Positions 13,040 through 25,379 of a stretch of DNA of 64,000 bases are shown piece by piece. Made by a program: the position numbers and the translations under genes. This stretch comes from Sipunculus nudus (taxonomy: Eukaryota; Annelida; Sipuncula; Golfingiida; Sipunculidae). Below the pieces are notes generated by a model, which was not told the origin of the DNA, searched no databases, and was given only the letters and a program-made list of their open reading frames with translations. The DNA is taken from positions 16,570,576 to 16,634,575 of the forward strand of contig CM049309.1 of assembly GCA_026874595.1 (NCBI GenBank), in the 5' to 3' direction. Every line of letters starts with the position of its first letter. Positions within the stretch are counted from its first letter, which is position 1.

Positions 13040-14057
13040 AAAATTCGGTTCACGTTTGTTCGCAATGTTCTCTAAAACCGCGTTGTGTACAATACTGTGC
13101 GATACATCATTTTAAAGGTTATTATCCCCGCAGTGACATAGGCGATATAAGAATAAATAATTTTGAATGAACATATATTTTGAGTAATTTTCCGTTTTAA
13201 CTGACTCGCACGGAGATTAGACCGAGCACAGCCGAACTGCATTCGGCAATGACCAGAATGTGTGCATCGTGGTCAGTCAACCTCAAACACTATGAAGAAC
13301 TATTTTTCATATGAATAACTCTTTCTTTCAGTGAGAGATTTGAGCATGTCTGGCCTTACATTTGAATGAGGCTCTCACCGACGTGTCTGGTCAGTAAAAG
13401 AGAAAAACACATGTTTCTCGCTTTATGAAAGGGAGGTTCCACCCAGATGGATAAATGACAAACCTAATTCAAGGTCCCAATTTCAGGAAAAGGGGTGGGG
13501 TGGGATGGAGTGGTGGCGGGGGTTTCAGGCGGCAAAATTGGCCTGATACGATGAAAAAAAGGTTGCGGTGGCTAAAAATGGGATACGGACCCTATGCATG
13601 GAGTCCAGTTGGGTCCGCTTCTGCTACTTACGAGGTATGCATATTTTTCTTTCTTTCTTCAGGAACAGTGTCCTTGCAACGGACATTTAATAAATCATTC
13701 ATGTGTTCCTCACATTAACCTAATCTTTATATAAGTCCAACGATAGAATCCAGTCAAATATCATCGAAAACCTAAATGCCCCCCGCGTCTCATTTCGGTT
13801 CGCAATGTAAACATCATCACTGACCAGGTCTTCAAGGTAAACATACCGGGGTAAAAATTTCATGCCACGAGCACAGCGCCACAAAATAAATGTAAAAAAT
13901 ATTGATACATATCTTATTGAGACAGTTTCCCACTGAAAATCTATATTTTCTGTTAATTTTTAGATTAAAAAAAAAGCCAACATTCCACATCTCAGTTAAT
14001 ATATCTCCCCAACCCCGGTAATAATCCCGGTAAACCGGGTTTATCAGCTAGTCAGTT
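13040..14057 (+). repeat. ~1.0-kb repeat, tandem copy B
   Basis: Second copy of the repeat at 11765-12856. Its exon-like segment reads MGYGPYAWSPVGSASATYE ending at about 13636, again followed by GTATGC. Relative to copy A it has a synonymous CCG/CCA difference and one Ser/Tyr change, so the frame has held while the surroundings diverged. A G-rich run (13490-13530) is specific to this copy. Confidence 0.7.
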
Positions 14058-14160
14058 AAAATTCCAAAGTCATTTGTTGTTATATTACAACGAAACTAAA
14101 GGACACAAACAAGCAGTGTGGACACAGTTCTTTCAGTGAATCCTCCATTGTCAGTCAGTG

Positions 14161-14162
<2 letters not shown>

Positions 14163-14216
<54 letters not shown>

Positions 14217-14229
14217 GTGTGTGTGTGTG
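14163..14229. repeat. (TA)n followed by (TG)n microsatellite
   Basis: Compound dinucleotide tract immediately before the second copy of the duplicated segment. Confidence 0.95.
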
Positions 14230-14249
14230 ACAGTTGATAAAGTTTTATT

Positions 14250-15790
14250 GCAGTGTGTTCACGTTAAATAATATTCAAAGTGCAAGCTCAAAGCTCATTA
14301 ATTAGACTCTAAGATGTGATAAACTGTAATTAATATTGCTTTATCAATTGGTCCGGCCGTGTTGTCTTACTACTTGTCGCAATGAGTAGGTCTCGCTTGA
14401 AAGCGCACGCGCGTGTGATGTAATCAGATCATACTGGTTGTAGCTCGTCTCATGTTGTATAACTTTGCTCGAACGTATTATTTTCACGATATATAAAGCA
14501 TTCCAGTCAAAAACCTGTACCACTCGACCACACCATACACCGAGGAAGATGAAAGTGTACAACACTGTACAACACTATTCACAAACTGGAAGTCTAAAAA
14601 CACGTTGTGTGCCATGGTGACCTGAAATAGTCAAGTAATAACTTGGGAAACTCGAGATCGCTATACAAGAAATAACAGGCATATTTGGTAGGTGTAAATG
14701 TCATTTGTTTTTATTAAATACTTTATCACTGAGTCACCGTTTTATTGGTTCTATGTGTCTCATGTGCTGTCTAATAATATCTGTGAAACTCAAATTAACA
14801 TAGCCACAGGTATTCACAGGGGTTTAAAGTCTGTATATATATGTATGAAGGTTATTTAGCTCAGTTACTATAATTGGTTAGATTTAATTAATCTTGAGAT
14901 AAGAAAATGATAAATAAATTCCATAGCATATATCGTTTGGTTTCTCTAATTTAAAAATTACATTTTCATCAGTAATGATATAATCATTCGTCTCTATATG
15001 GATGAATAGTTTTGAAGTAAATTTGAATTTAAGTAAATATGGATTCAATTTACTGAAAAAATTCATATGAACATGTAAAAAATTACAGAAACATTCATAC
15101 TCTCGATAATGAATTGTTCTTTACCGAAGCAATTTCCACAATACACTACAGGTGACAGTCGAAAGTCCTATCGTGTTGTCGGGCCAAACTTTACAAGTTG
15201 TGTTGGGAAATATATTGGAGGCAATATCAACTTTTACTGACACACAGAGCGCCAACTTCACACCATGTCAAGGTCGGCAAAATACGAACACGCCTGGTCA
15301 CGTGACCTGACAGAGGGACTATTGTCTACCTATGTATTTAACATAATTTAACGAAAAAGACAAAGATCTTCGATCAGCTTTTGGTTATCGGTATAAATGT
15401 TATAAATGTAATATGTTATAAACCATAGTCCTGACATGAAAAATATTTATTAAACTATATATTTGGGTATATATTTGAATATTATACTTTCATGAATGAA
15501 TAATAATGTGACATTTCATTTTTTTATATATATTTTATTTGAGTTACTTTATTTGCTTGTTAATTAAAGCAGGGATATGTATTATGTTTAATGACATTTA
15601 TATATTAGTTTATATTTATAAGTCTGCATGCAGTCTAACTATCTATTTACCTCTCAGCCGAAGCCCTTATCAACTTTTTGCATAAATTATATATGTTAAT
15701 ATTTTGTTGATAAGTGTTAAATGTAAACATATTTATTGATCTGTATGATTATCTATTTTCTTAGGTTTTCACAGTTGGTCTGTGGAAAAA
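14250..15790 (+). other. Duplicated segment, copy 2: candidate non-coding transcription unit
   Basis: Homologous to 3670-4860. The conserved order is 'ttaattaga(c)tctaagatgtga', 'gagtaggtctcgcttgaaag', TATA box, 'agatcgctatacaa', donor GTAGGT at 14688, acceptor 'ctacag' ending at 15151 and 'gggccaaacttt'. The presumed intron is 464 bp against 359 bp in copy 1. Exon lengths differ by indels that are not multiples of three, which argues against a shared protein. About 400 bp between 15380 and 15780 is less conserved, until 'cacagttggtctgtgg' leads into the satellite. Confidence 0.5.
14492..14497 (+). promoter_or_regulatory. TATA box, second copy
   Basis: TATAAA in the same context as 3919-3926, including the preceding 'cgtattattttcacgat'. 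Confidence 0.4.
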
Positions 15791-15799
15791 CGTATTGTC

Positions 15800-17335
15800 C
15801 ATAAGCGGTTTTTGATTTATCTGTTATATTTTACATTAATTATTATTTTGTTGAATCTGATGTATGATATTTTACAATTATTATTATTTTGTTGATTCTG
15901 ATCTGTGATATTTTACAATCGTTATTATTTTGTTCATTCTGATCTGTGATATTTTACAAACACTATTCATTTGTTGATTCTGATTTGTGATATTTTACAT
16001 TCCTTATTTTGTTAATTCTGATCTGTGATATTTAACAACCGTTATTCATTTGTTGATTCTAATCTGTGATATTTTATAATCCTTATTATTTTGTTGATTC
16101 TGATCTGTGATATTTTGCAATCTTTATTATATTGTTTATTCTGATCTGTGATATTTTACAATCCTTCCTTTTTTGTTAATTCTTATCTGTGATATTTCAC
16201 AATCTATATTATTATGTTCATTCTGATCAGTGATATTTTATAATCTTTATTATTTTGTTGATTCTGATTTGTGATATTTTACAATCCTTCTTATTTTGTT
16301 AATACTGATCTGTGATATTTTATATTTTTATCATGTTGTTCATTCTGATCTCTGATAATATACAATAGTTATTTTTTTGTTGATTCTGATCTGTGATACT
16401 GTATACGATCCTTCTTATTTTACTTATTCTGATCTGTGATATTTTACAAACGTTATTATTTTGTTGATTCTGATCTGTGATATTTTCAATTGTTCTTTTG
16501 ATGTTTATTCTGTTCTGTGATATTTAAGCCTTTTTTTTGTTGAATTTTATTTGGGTTATTTTACAACCGTTATTATTTTGTTGAATCTTATCTATGATAC
16601 TTTACAATCCATTTTATTTTATTGATTCTGATACGTGATATTTTCAAATCGTTATTATTATGCTGATTTTGATCTGCGAAATTTACAATTGTTAAAATGT
16701 TGTTGATTTTGAGCTGTGATTTTTTAGAATCGTTATTATTTTGTTGAATCTGATCTGTGATATTTTACAATCGTTATTATTTTGTTGAATCTGATCTATG
16801 GTATTTCACTATCTTCTTTATTCTGTTGATTCTGATCTGCAAAATTTTAAAGTTCTTCTTATTTTGTTATTTCCTATCTTGATATTTTACAATCCTATTG
16901 TTTTGTTAATTCTTAAATGTGATATTTTACAATCGTTATTATTTTGTTCATTCTAATCTGTGATATTGTAGCAATATTTTATTTTTTATTGTCATTTGTA
17001 TTCTTTTTTAATCGTGATTTTTTATCTAATCTGCGATATTTTCCAGTCCTTTTTTTGTCGATTCTGATCTTTGATATTTTACATCCGTTATAATTTTGTT
17101 GATTCTGATCTGTGATATTTTACAACCGTTATAATTTTGTTGATTCTGATATGGAACATTACAGGCAGTATTATTTTGTTGATTCCGATCTGTTATAATG
17201 AAATATCTTTATTATTTTGTTGATTCTGATCTGTGATATTTTACATTCGTTATTGTTTTGTTGATTCTGATCTGTGATTTTAAACAAATTTTTATATTTC
17301 GTTTAATCTGATCTGTGATATGTTATATAATTTAA
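15800..17335. repeat. Diverged 41-bp satellite array (about 37 units)
   Basis: Same monomer as 4860-9998 but with many substitutions and indels per unit and little higher-order structure, so it is older or no longer homogenised. It sits at the same position relative to the duplicated segment as the first array does. Confidence 0.9.
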
Positions 17336-17339
17336 TCCA

Positions 17340-18260
17340 TTTTGTCAGGGGGTTATGATACCTTGTATGTACTTTTTGAGATTTTATTCAAAATAAAATA
17401 TGATCACCACTCGTTCTATTTTCTCCTTTTATACCAATTGCTCTTTTCTGTCATTAATTCTCTATCATCACCCCAGCCGAGGCTGTTATGTTTTCAACGG
17501 ATTCTGTTTGGTGAAATTTGGTTTTATTTACCCTGCAGAAGGGGTTGGAGTCGATTACACTGAAAAGTATTCATAACAATCAAAATAACTTTAAAAAATT
17601 CCGATTAAAATACAATTACAATTTACATAAACTTTACAAAGAATTGATTTAATTACGATTATATTGAAAAATAATTGATATAAAATATACAACATTTGCA
17701 AAAATATAAGGCCACTAAAAATGCTAATTGTCATGCTAATTGCTATACAAGTGCACTGTTGATCCAATTATCACAGGTTATCCCTATACCCAAGAGTGTT
17801 TTGTTAAAGTGTATAAGCAGGAATGAAGTGTTAGGTACAATGCCCTCTCATAGGATTTGAAAATGAATGGAAAGTATTGAAATTACATCTATTTTTATTC
17901 CTGTAATCACGACAATTACTTGTAATTAAAATTTGTCCATTTACAAATGACATTCAATTACTTCGAAATTTGTAATCAAAAAAGGTAATTACAAATTACA
18001 CATAACCACAACCACTACCCAGCTGACAGCAGAAATGAGCAAATATTATCAAGCAATATTACCAAACTTTGAGGTGGGCTGGAATATCGGTTGAGATAAC
18101 TACTTTTGGTGCAGATCTGAATAAAGTGGAGGATCAATTGTTTTTGTATTTTGTTTGAAAAAGTATATGCGCTTTACTATTCTGCTTTTCAAATGAATCC
18201 AGAAATAAAAATGAAATAATAATAACAATAAAGTTTTCCTTAAAGTTACAACTGGCGTTT
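17340..18260. other. No gene seen; AATTAC-rich stretch
   Basis: Between about 17570 and 18000 short words such as aattac and gtaatt recur on both strands, as in a decayed transposon interior, but I cannot define ends. A minus-strand AATAAA near 17890 could serve the gene that follows. Confidence 0.4.
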
Positions 18261-18267
18261 CGAATTG

Positions 18268-20014
18268 TTAATGACAAACAAAGGGGCCAAGGTCTTGGTT
18301 TATAAACACTTCATTTGGACCACAATCTCCCCCTGGCGAGCAGAATTGACGAATATCCCATTCCGTCTGACGGTAGCCGTGAATTTTCAGTATGGATCGA
18401 ACCTTTGTATCTCTTCTGTCACCATGCCCCATTTCAATCACAAACACGCGCACTGGTATTGACCAATCAAAAGTGTTTAAAACCATAAGCTCCGCCCCTT
18501 CAACATCCAGACTAAACAAATCTATCACATTGACACCCGCTTCCCGGAGCAAAACACCCATGGGCATGCACGGTACTTCAATGGTGTTGTTGTTTCTTAT
18601 AAAATGTGCTTTGTGATGGTCAGTCATATAATCTTTTATTCCTCCAACGGCTGCACCTCCTGCGAACGACACAGTTTTCTGTCCTTCTGGACAGATGGCT
18701 ACCCCTCTTATTGTCGCCTTGGGACGGTTCTTACGAAGTTTCTCAACATTTGGAGGAAAGGCCTCAATCAAAACACCTCTCCAACCTAGAGCATCCTCGA
18801 AAAATTTGCTGTTACTGTATCTTACTCCGTCCAAAGCTCCAATTTCAACGAAAGTCCCGTTACAAACCAGAGGTTCTGAGAAAACTTTTGATAATAATCC
18901 TCTGTCCTCACCACACTGGCTGTAGAAACGTATCCCGGGCTTTTCGCGGCATCCTGTAAAAAATGAAAGAAACATTTTGTTGTTAAGGCTAAACAGCTTC
19001 TAGCATAGTGGGCTTTCAATTTACTTGAGGAAAATGTACTTTTCTGTTACTAGTCCCTAGAGGTGGTAGGTATAGGTTCGAATTACTTCTACTATATATA
19101 TATAACGTTTTGCCAATATCAGACCACTGAAGTCGACCACATCCAGAGTATGAATTCAGGCGGCAGCACTGGTAAGATCCTCTGATTCAAAATCAACCAA
19201 AATATATTTTTATTTAATCAAAATGTAAAATTTCAGATTCGAAGTAAATGGTGACATGATAGAGGAAAAAAACAGTTCTGATATATTTAATGAAGTTTAG
19301 TAATAGCCCGTTAAAAAGTGTCTGGATGTTTCTGGGATCTTAAAATGGCGCACTTTAAGAAAAAATAAATATAAATATTAAAAATTTCATATTTAAAATG
19401 ATTGAAATCTTTTAAAATATTTGTTTATCATGAGAAAAAACAATGTATCAGGTTTAGGATAATGTGTACGTTAAGGGTCTTATGTGGGTTTAAAACCACT
19501 TTTGGGTTAATTTTTAGAAATATGTGGTTTTCGCAGAGCTGCTTGCTTAAGCAGTATCAAACAGCAAGCACTCATCTTGTTTTCTCGCATGGTCACCTTA
19601 AATCATGACTTTAATATACCTTCGAGGATTTTCTTTTGTCCAACATCTAGCAGAATATATGTCACCACTTTTTTTTTTTGGTTTCAAATTATATTCCCCG
19701 AAGAAACTTCCTTAATTTTTAATTAACAGTTTCTATGTCTAACGGTCGGACAGAAAAAGAACAAATTGGCTTCGCTTTATGTAAAAAGACTAAAGGTCAG
19801 CAGAAATTAAAATTGATGATCACAAAAATCCCTATAATACATTTATTAAGGATCGCTATATTTTAATTAGCTTACCATCAATACATCTTTGTTTTACAGG
19901 ATGTCTTGTTGTGAAATTATCAGCCGATGGCAGGCCTTTGTAAAACAGCCACATTCCAACTCCAACCGTAAACATAACTGCCATCTTGCGTGAAATCTTG
20001 ATTTCCGTTGCCAT
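18268..20014 (-). CDS. FkbM-family methyltransferase, type II membrane protein, paralogue 1
   Basis: Two coding exons on the minus strand: 20014-19876 (the exon itself starts at 20046, after 'cgcag') and 18953-18268. The donor is GTAAG at 19875 and the acceptor 'tttacag' ends at 18954. The joined frame is 275 codons including TAA. The start ATG is favoured because the paralogue has ATG at the equivalent place. Residues ~1-10 are cytosolic, ~11-26 a hydrophobic anchor (VMFTVGVGMWLF), and the rest predicted luminal. The SAM-binding core shows FVEIGALDG, GVLIEAFP and FSLDVEGAE, as in the FkbM family. Cysteines (CREKP, LVCNGT, AICP, VPCMP, FCSPGGDC) and the NGT sequon fit a secretory-pathway enzyme. 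The substrate is unknown; sugar O-methylation is one possibility. A further upstream exon may exist, since conservation extends above the ATG. Confidence 0.85.
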
Positions 20015-20046
20015 ATCAGTCTGGTCAGCTTCACCAAAAGAATCAG

Positions 20047-20640
20047 CTGCGAAATTTAAAAAAAAATCATATTCTTGAGTGTATTTCTAAATGCAGTTTC
20101 ACACATCAAATATCTGCACACTTATTTTTTGTTTTGTTTTGTACGAGGGTGATGTGTTTATAACAGTATAAAATTCATTCAAGATCCAAGAAACCCCGAA
20201 CAAAACCCGATTTTATGAAATTATGAGACAGGATGGCCAGCATTTAAACATTGTAGTACTTTTATATTTATTCATTTTATAAGTGTTTTATAAGTGTGAA
20301 TCCTCAGGCAGAATGGTTGACGTTATTTATTTATTAAAGTGGTTGAGGTAGTTATTATTCTGTTGTTTAAAAATGTTCCAAAATAAGCACTTATAAAGGA
20401 AAACCAGGCGGGCACATCATAACCAAATCTTTTACTCATAAAAGAATAGTATATTATATCCCTGCTTGTGTCCACTGGATTTAACGCAATACACACTATT
20501 TAATGTAAAATTTCCAAATTCTGTGACAATCATTCTGTCAGATTATTTATCGCACATTTAGAAGACATACCATATATAAAGAGTAAACTTAGAGTATGTA
20601 AATATTATTCCCATCACAAAAAGACCTCAACGGAAAAGTG
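20047..20640. other. Upstream flank of FkbM paralogue 1, no gene seen
   Basis: AT-rich. It may contain the promoter or a 5' non-coding exon, because the first recognised exon begins with a splice acceptor, but I find no distinctive element. Confidence 0.4.
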
Positions 20641-21640
20641 CTACAGGACATATTGTCCACGGACACAGAGCTACAGGATATAATGTCCTCGAAAAAAGAG
20701 CTTCATAACATAATATTTAGGGAACAAAAGATATAATGCCCGTGCACGGTAAAAAGGCTACAAAACATATTGTCCACGGACAAAATGCCACATAACATCA
20801 TGTCCATCGACAAAGACCTACAAGACATAATGTCCGCGGACAAACCGCTACAGGACATTGTGTCTACGAACAAAACGCCACATAATGTCCACATAAAGAA
20901 TTACAGTGCTTAATTTCCATGGACAAAGAGTTACAGGATATAATGTCCACGGACAAAGAGTTATAGGACATAATGTCCACGGACAAAGAGCTACAGGATA
21001 TAATGCCACAGGAAATGTGCTACAGAACATAATGCTGACGGATAAAGTGCTACAGGACATATAATGCCCACGGACAGAAGTGCCACATAACATAATGTTC
21101 ATCGACAAAGAGTTACAGGACATAGTGTCCACGGACAAAGAGTTACATGACATAATGTCTACAGACAAAATGCTACAGGGCATACTGTCCAAGGACACAG
21201 AACTACAGGGCATAATGTCCACGTACAAAGAGTTATAGGACATAATGCCATCGGGCAAGGTGCTACATGACATATAATGTCCATAATTGTGACATAATCT
21301 ATAGAGTACATAGACTAATGCCGATGCACGGACAAAACGCTACAGGACATTATGTCCATGGACTAATATCTGCAGAACATAATGTATTCAGACGATGTGC
21401 TTCATAACATAATATATAGAGAACTACAGGACGTAATGCCCATGCACGGACAACGTGCTACAGGACATAACGTACATGGACAAAGTGCCACATTACATAA
21501 TTTCCATCAAAAATAGCTACAGGGCATAATGTTCACGGACAAAGAATCACAGGACATAATGTCCACGGACAAAGAGCTACAGGACATAATGTCCACGGAC
21601 AAAGTGCCACATAACATAATATTTAGAGAACATGTATTTA
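20640..21640. repeat. 30-bp minisatellite array
   Basis: The unit is 'gctacaggacataatgtcc' then 'acggacaaaga', about 33 imperfect copies with insertions. It contains two nested dyads, GGACA-taa-TGTCC and TGTCC-ac-GGACA. Because 30 is divisible by three, the minus strand stays open for 141 codons as a ten-residue repeat (type MSCNSLSVDI). I regard that as a consequence of the period, not a gene. Further blocks lie at 24.6-24.8 and 24.95-25.05 kb. Confidence 0.9.
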
Positions 21641-21904
21641 TTAGTACAAGACATTTAAAAGGATAAAACTTAATTTAGGGTTTGCAAAGTAAATGATGAC
21701 TTCAAGCATATTATCTTGTATTATTCTTATCAGTTTTGGCTCCTGGACTACTATGCCGAGAACAAAAATAAATGAGTCCAACAAATTGCTGTTTACAGAG
21801 TAAGACTAACTTTCTACCTTCATAGATATACTAGCGCAAGCAATAAAATTATTGACTTTGTGATGGCATAACAAGAGGTTGGTGCATCAGGCTTAAAGAC
21901 TTGT

Positions 21905-24330
21905 TTGTTAGCTCAGCTGACTGTAAGTCATCTGAGCTATAGCGATCACTCTTTGTCCGTCGTCCGTCTGTCTGTCCGTCTGTCCGTTAACCAGGCACAA
22001 ATCGTAACCACTGGATCTAGAATCTTGTGTCTTAAGATTCTGAGAGGTCCATAAAAAATCTCCTTGGAAACCAGAAATTAGGTCTCTGTTACCCATATTC
22101 TTCGAGCTATGGGGCCCCAAAGTACACCCCAGAATAGTCAAAAATTTCATACAAAAACTTCAATATCTCATTAACTACATCCCTGATGGTCATGATTTTT
22201 GGCACACATATTGATCATGAGATGATCCATCAGTTCCTACCGACTGGTGGCGCCACCTGTATTTTTCAATTCTTTACGAATAGTTTTCTCTATTTTTGAT
22301 ACCTTTAAAAATGTGAACATCTGTTAACAGGGCACAAAACGTATAGACTGGACCCAGAATCTTTATTCTTGAAACAGTGAGAGACCTATAAAAAGTCTCC
22401 ATGGAAACCTGAAATTAGGTCTCTGTTACGCCTATCTTTTGAGCTATGGGGCCCCAAAATACTCCCGAAAATAGACAAAAATTTCATACAAAAACTTCAA
22501 TATCTCATTAAATACATCACTGATGGTCATGATTTTTGGCATACATATTAATCATGGAGTGTTTCATCAGTTTCTGCAGACTGATGGCGCCACCTGTATT
22601 TTTTCAATTCTTTACGAATTGTTTTCTCTATTTTTGAGACCTTTAAAATGTGAACATCTGTTAACAGGGCACAAATCGTAAAGACTTGACCTTGAATCTT
22701 TATTCTTGACACATTGAGAGATCTATGAAATGTCTCCATGGAAACCGGAAATTAGGTCTCTGTTACCCATATCCTTTGAGCTGTGGGGCTCCCAATTCCC
22801 CCCCCCCCCCAAGAATAATGAAAAATTTGATAAAAACAAACTTCATTATCTCACTAAATACATCACTGATGGTCATGATTTTTGGCATACATATTGATCA
22901 TGGAGTGTTTCATTAGTTTCTGCAGACTGGTGGCGCCACCTGTATTTTCAATTCTTTACGAATTGTTTTCACTATTTTTGAGACCTTTCAAAATGTGAAC
23001 ATCTGTTAACAGGGTACACATCGTAAAGACTGGACCTAGAATCTTCATTATTGACACAGTGAGAGACCTATGAAAAGTCTCCATGGAAACCTGAAATTAG
23101 ATCTCTGTTGCCCATTTCCTTTGAGCTATGGCACTCCAAAGTACAGCTCAGAATAATGGAAAATTTGATACAAAACTGAAGTATCTGAACAACAAATGCA
23201 GAGATAACCATAATTGTTTGCATGGATATTGATCATGGAGTGTTTCATCAGTTTCTGCAGATTGGTGGCACCACCTGTATTTGTTTAGCTTTTTTACGAA
23301 TTTTTTTCTCTAATTTTGAATCCTTTAAAGATATGAACATCTGTTAACAGGGCCCAAATCATCACAACTTGACCTAGAATCTTCATTCTTGACAAACAGG
23401 GAGACCCATGGAAAGCCTCCATGGAAACCTGAAATTAGGTCTCTGTTACCCATATCCTTTATGCTGTATGGCTCAAAAATACCCCCCATAATAGTGAAAT
23501 ATTTGATACAAAAACTGCAGTATCTCAATAACTACACCACTGATGGTCATGATTTTTGGCATACATATTGATCATGAGGTGTTCCATCAGTTTCTGCAGA
23601 CTGGGTGTGTCACCTCTATTTTTATTCAAATTTTTACGAATTTTGTTCTCTATTTTTGAGACCTTTAAAGAATAGTTTATCTGTCAACAGGGTACAAATC
23701 GTAACAACTGGACCTAGAATCTTCATTCTTGTCATGCAAGGAGGCCCATGAAAAGTGTCTGTGGAAACCTGAAATTAGGTCTATGTTTTCCATATCCTTC
23801 AAGCTATAGGACTCCGAAGTGTCCCTCGGAATAACGGACAATTTGATACAAAAGCTGAAGTATCTGAACAACTAATGCACAGATCACCATTATTCTTTGC
23901 ATGGATATCGATTATGGAGTGTTTCATCAGTTTCTGGAGACTGGTGGTGCCACCTATATTTTATTCAATTTTTCGAATTTTTTCCTCTATTTTTGAGACC
24001 TTTAAGGATGCTGCCATCTGTTAATGTGGCACAAATTGTAACAACTGGACCTAGAATCTTCATTCTTGTCATGCAAGGATACCCATGAAAAGTGTCTGTG
24101 GAAACCTGAAATTAGGTCTCTGTTACCCGTATCCTTCCAGCTATAGGACTCCGAAGTATCCCTCAGAATAATGGAAAATTTGATACAAAAGCTGAAGTAT
24201 CTGAACAACTAATGCAGAGATCACCATGATTCTTTGCATGCATATTGACCATTAAGTCTTTTTATTAGTTTCTGCAGACTGGTGAAGCCACCTGTATTTT
24301 TACGCATTTTTTTCTATATTTTTGAGATAT
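21905..24330 (+). repeat. ~338-bp tandem repeat array, second set (seven units)
   Basis: The 'tctcc(a/t)tggaaacctgaaa' core recurs at about 22061, 22397, 22732, 23080, 23418, 23760 and 24097, a period near 338 bp. It opens with 'tcatctgagctatagcgatc' and a CCGTCTGT run, and closes near 24443-24473 with 'cagctgagcgtcacgaccca'. Minus-strand translations of successive units keep a common peptide (GNRDLISGF and DSRSS), noted in the findings. Confidence 0.9.
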
Positions 24331-24439
24331 ATAAATACAGACACAATCTTGGTCTGTTGGTTAATCTGTTTAATGCTTCAGTTGAATGGGTATATACTAC
24401 CATTCAGATGATAAAATTTCCTTTTGCGAATCTCTTCCA

Positions 24440-25050
24440 ATTCAGCTGAGCGTCACGACCCATGGGTCACTTATTTTGTAGTGTGATCATTAACTCTCAT
24501 ATAGTTACAAATGTTAACTAACAGCTGATCATGTTAGCCACTTTCTTGAATAAAAGTAAACATTTTTCTAAACATTTTGAAGATTACAAGACATATTGCT
24601 CACGGACGAAGTGCCACATAACATCATGTTCATCGACTAAGACCTACAGGACCTAATATCCGCGGACAAACTGCTACAGGACATGGTGTTATGAACAAAA
24701 CACCACAAAACATAAGGTCCACGGACAAATGACTATAGGACATAATGTCCACGGACGAAGAGCTACAGGACATAATGCCACAGGAAATGTGCTACGGGAC
24801 AAGAGGTTCGTGCATCAGGCTTGTAGACTTTTTTGTAGTGTGATTATTAATTCTCGTATAGGTACAAATGTCAACTAACAGCTGATCATGTTAGCCACTT
24901 TCTTGAATAAAAGAAAAAAATTGTTAAAAACATTTTGAAGACTACAAGACATATTGTCCACGGACAAAGTCCCACATTACATCATGTCCATCGACAAAGA
25001 CCTACAAGACATAATGTCCACGCACAAAGAATTACAGGACATAATGAAGG
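24440..25050. repeat. Direct duplication containing 30-bp minisatellite
   Basis: Two copies begin at about 24477 and 24830 with 'ttttgtagtgtgat' and share 'aactaacagctgatcatgtt' and 'agccactttcttgaataaaa'. Each runs into 30-bp minisatellite units. 'acaagaggtt(c/g)gtgcatcaggctt' at 24799 also occurs at 21870, so these blocks are rearranged pieces of one larger repeat. Confidence 0.75.
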
Positions 25051-25277
25051 AGCAACATCATAAGCAGATTCAATTTCACGTAATAGATTAGTGTGTCATC
25101 AATATGTAATACCGCGATAAGTCAGCTAAAATATTATTGGTTATACTGTATATATTTACAATAATGATTATTTATGATGTTACAGTTGGTGACAAGAAAA
25201 TAAAGAATTCACCTGCGGATTGTAGCATCCATGCACAATCCCTGTCTACCTGTGCAAACTGGTAGCAAAATATAAAC

Positions 25278-25312
25278 AAATGGCCCATGGGCAATGACGC
25301 TCAGCTGAATCT
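25278..25312 (-). repeat. Inverted copy of the array-end motif
   Basis: 'gcccatgggcaatgacgctcagctgaa' is the reverse complement of the array-closing motif at 24445-24470 and about 2013-2038, and may mark the opposite end of a composite repeat. Confidence 0.5.
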
Positions 25313-25379
25313 GACATACAGGTGATGCATGTATTAATTATTGATGTTATGATCAGGTCGAACATATTTTTCAAAATCA

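Noticed and set aside
20848-21273. 141-codon minus-strand frame with ten-residue repeats
   Set aside because: It follows from a 30-bp minisatellite lacking stops in one frame. It has no start context, domain or conservation outside the array.
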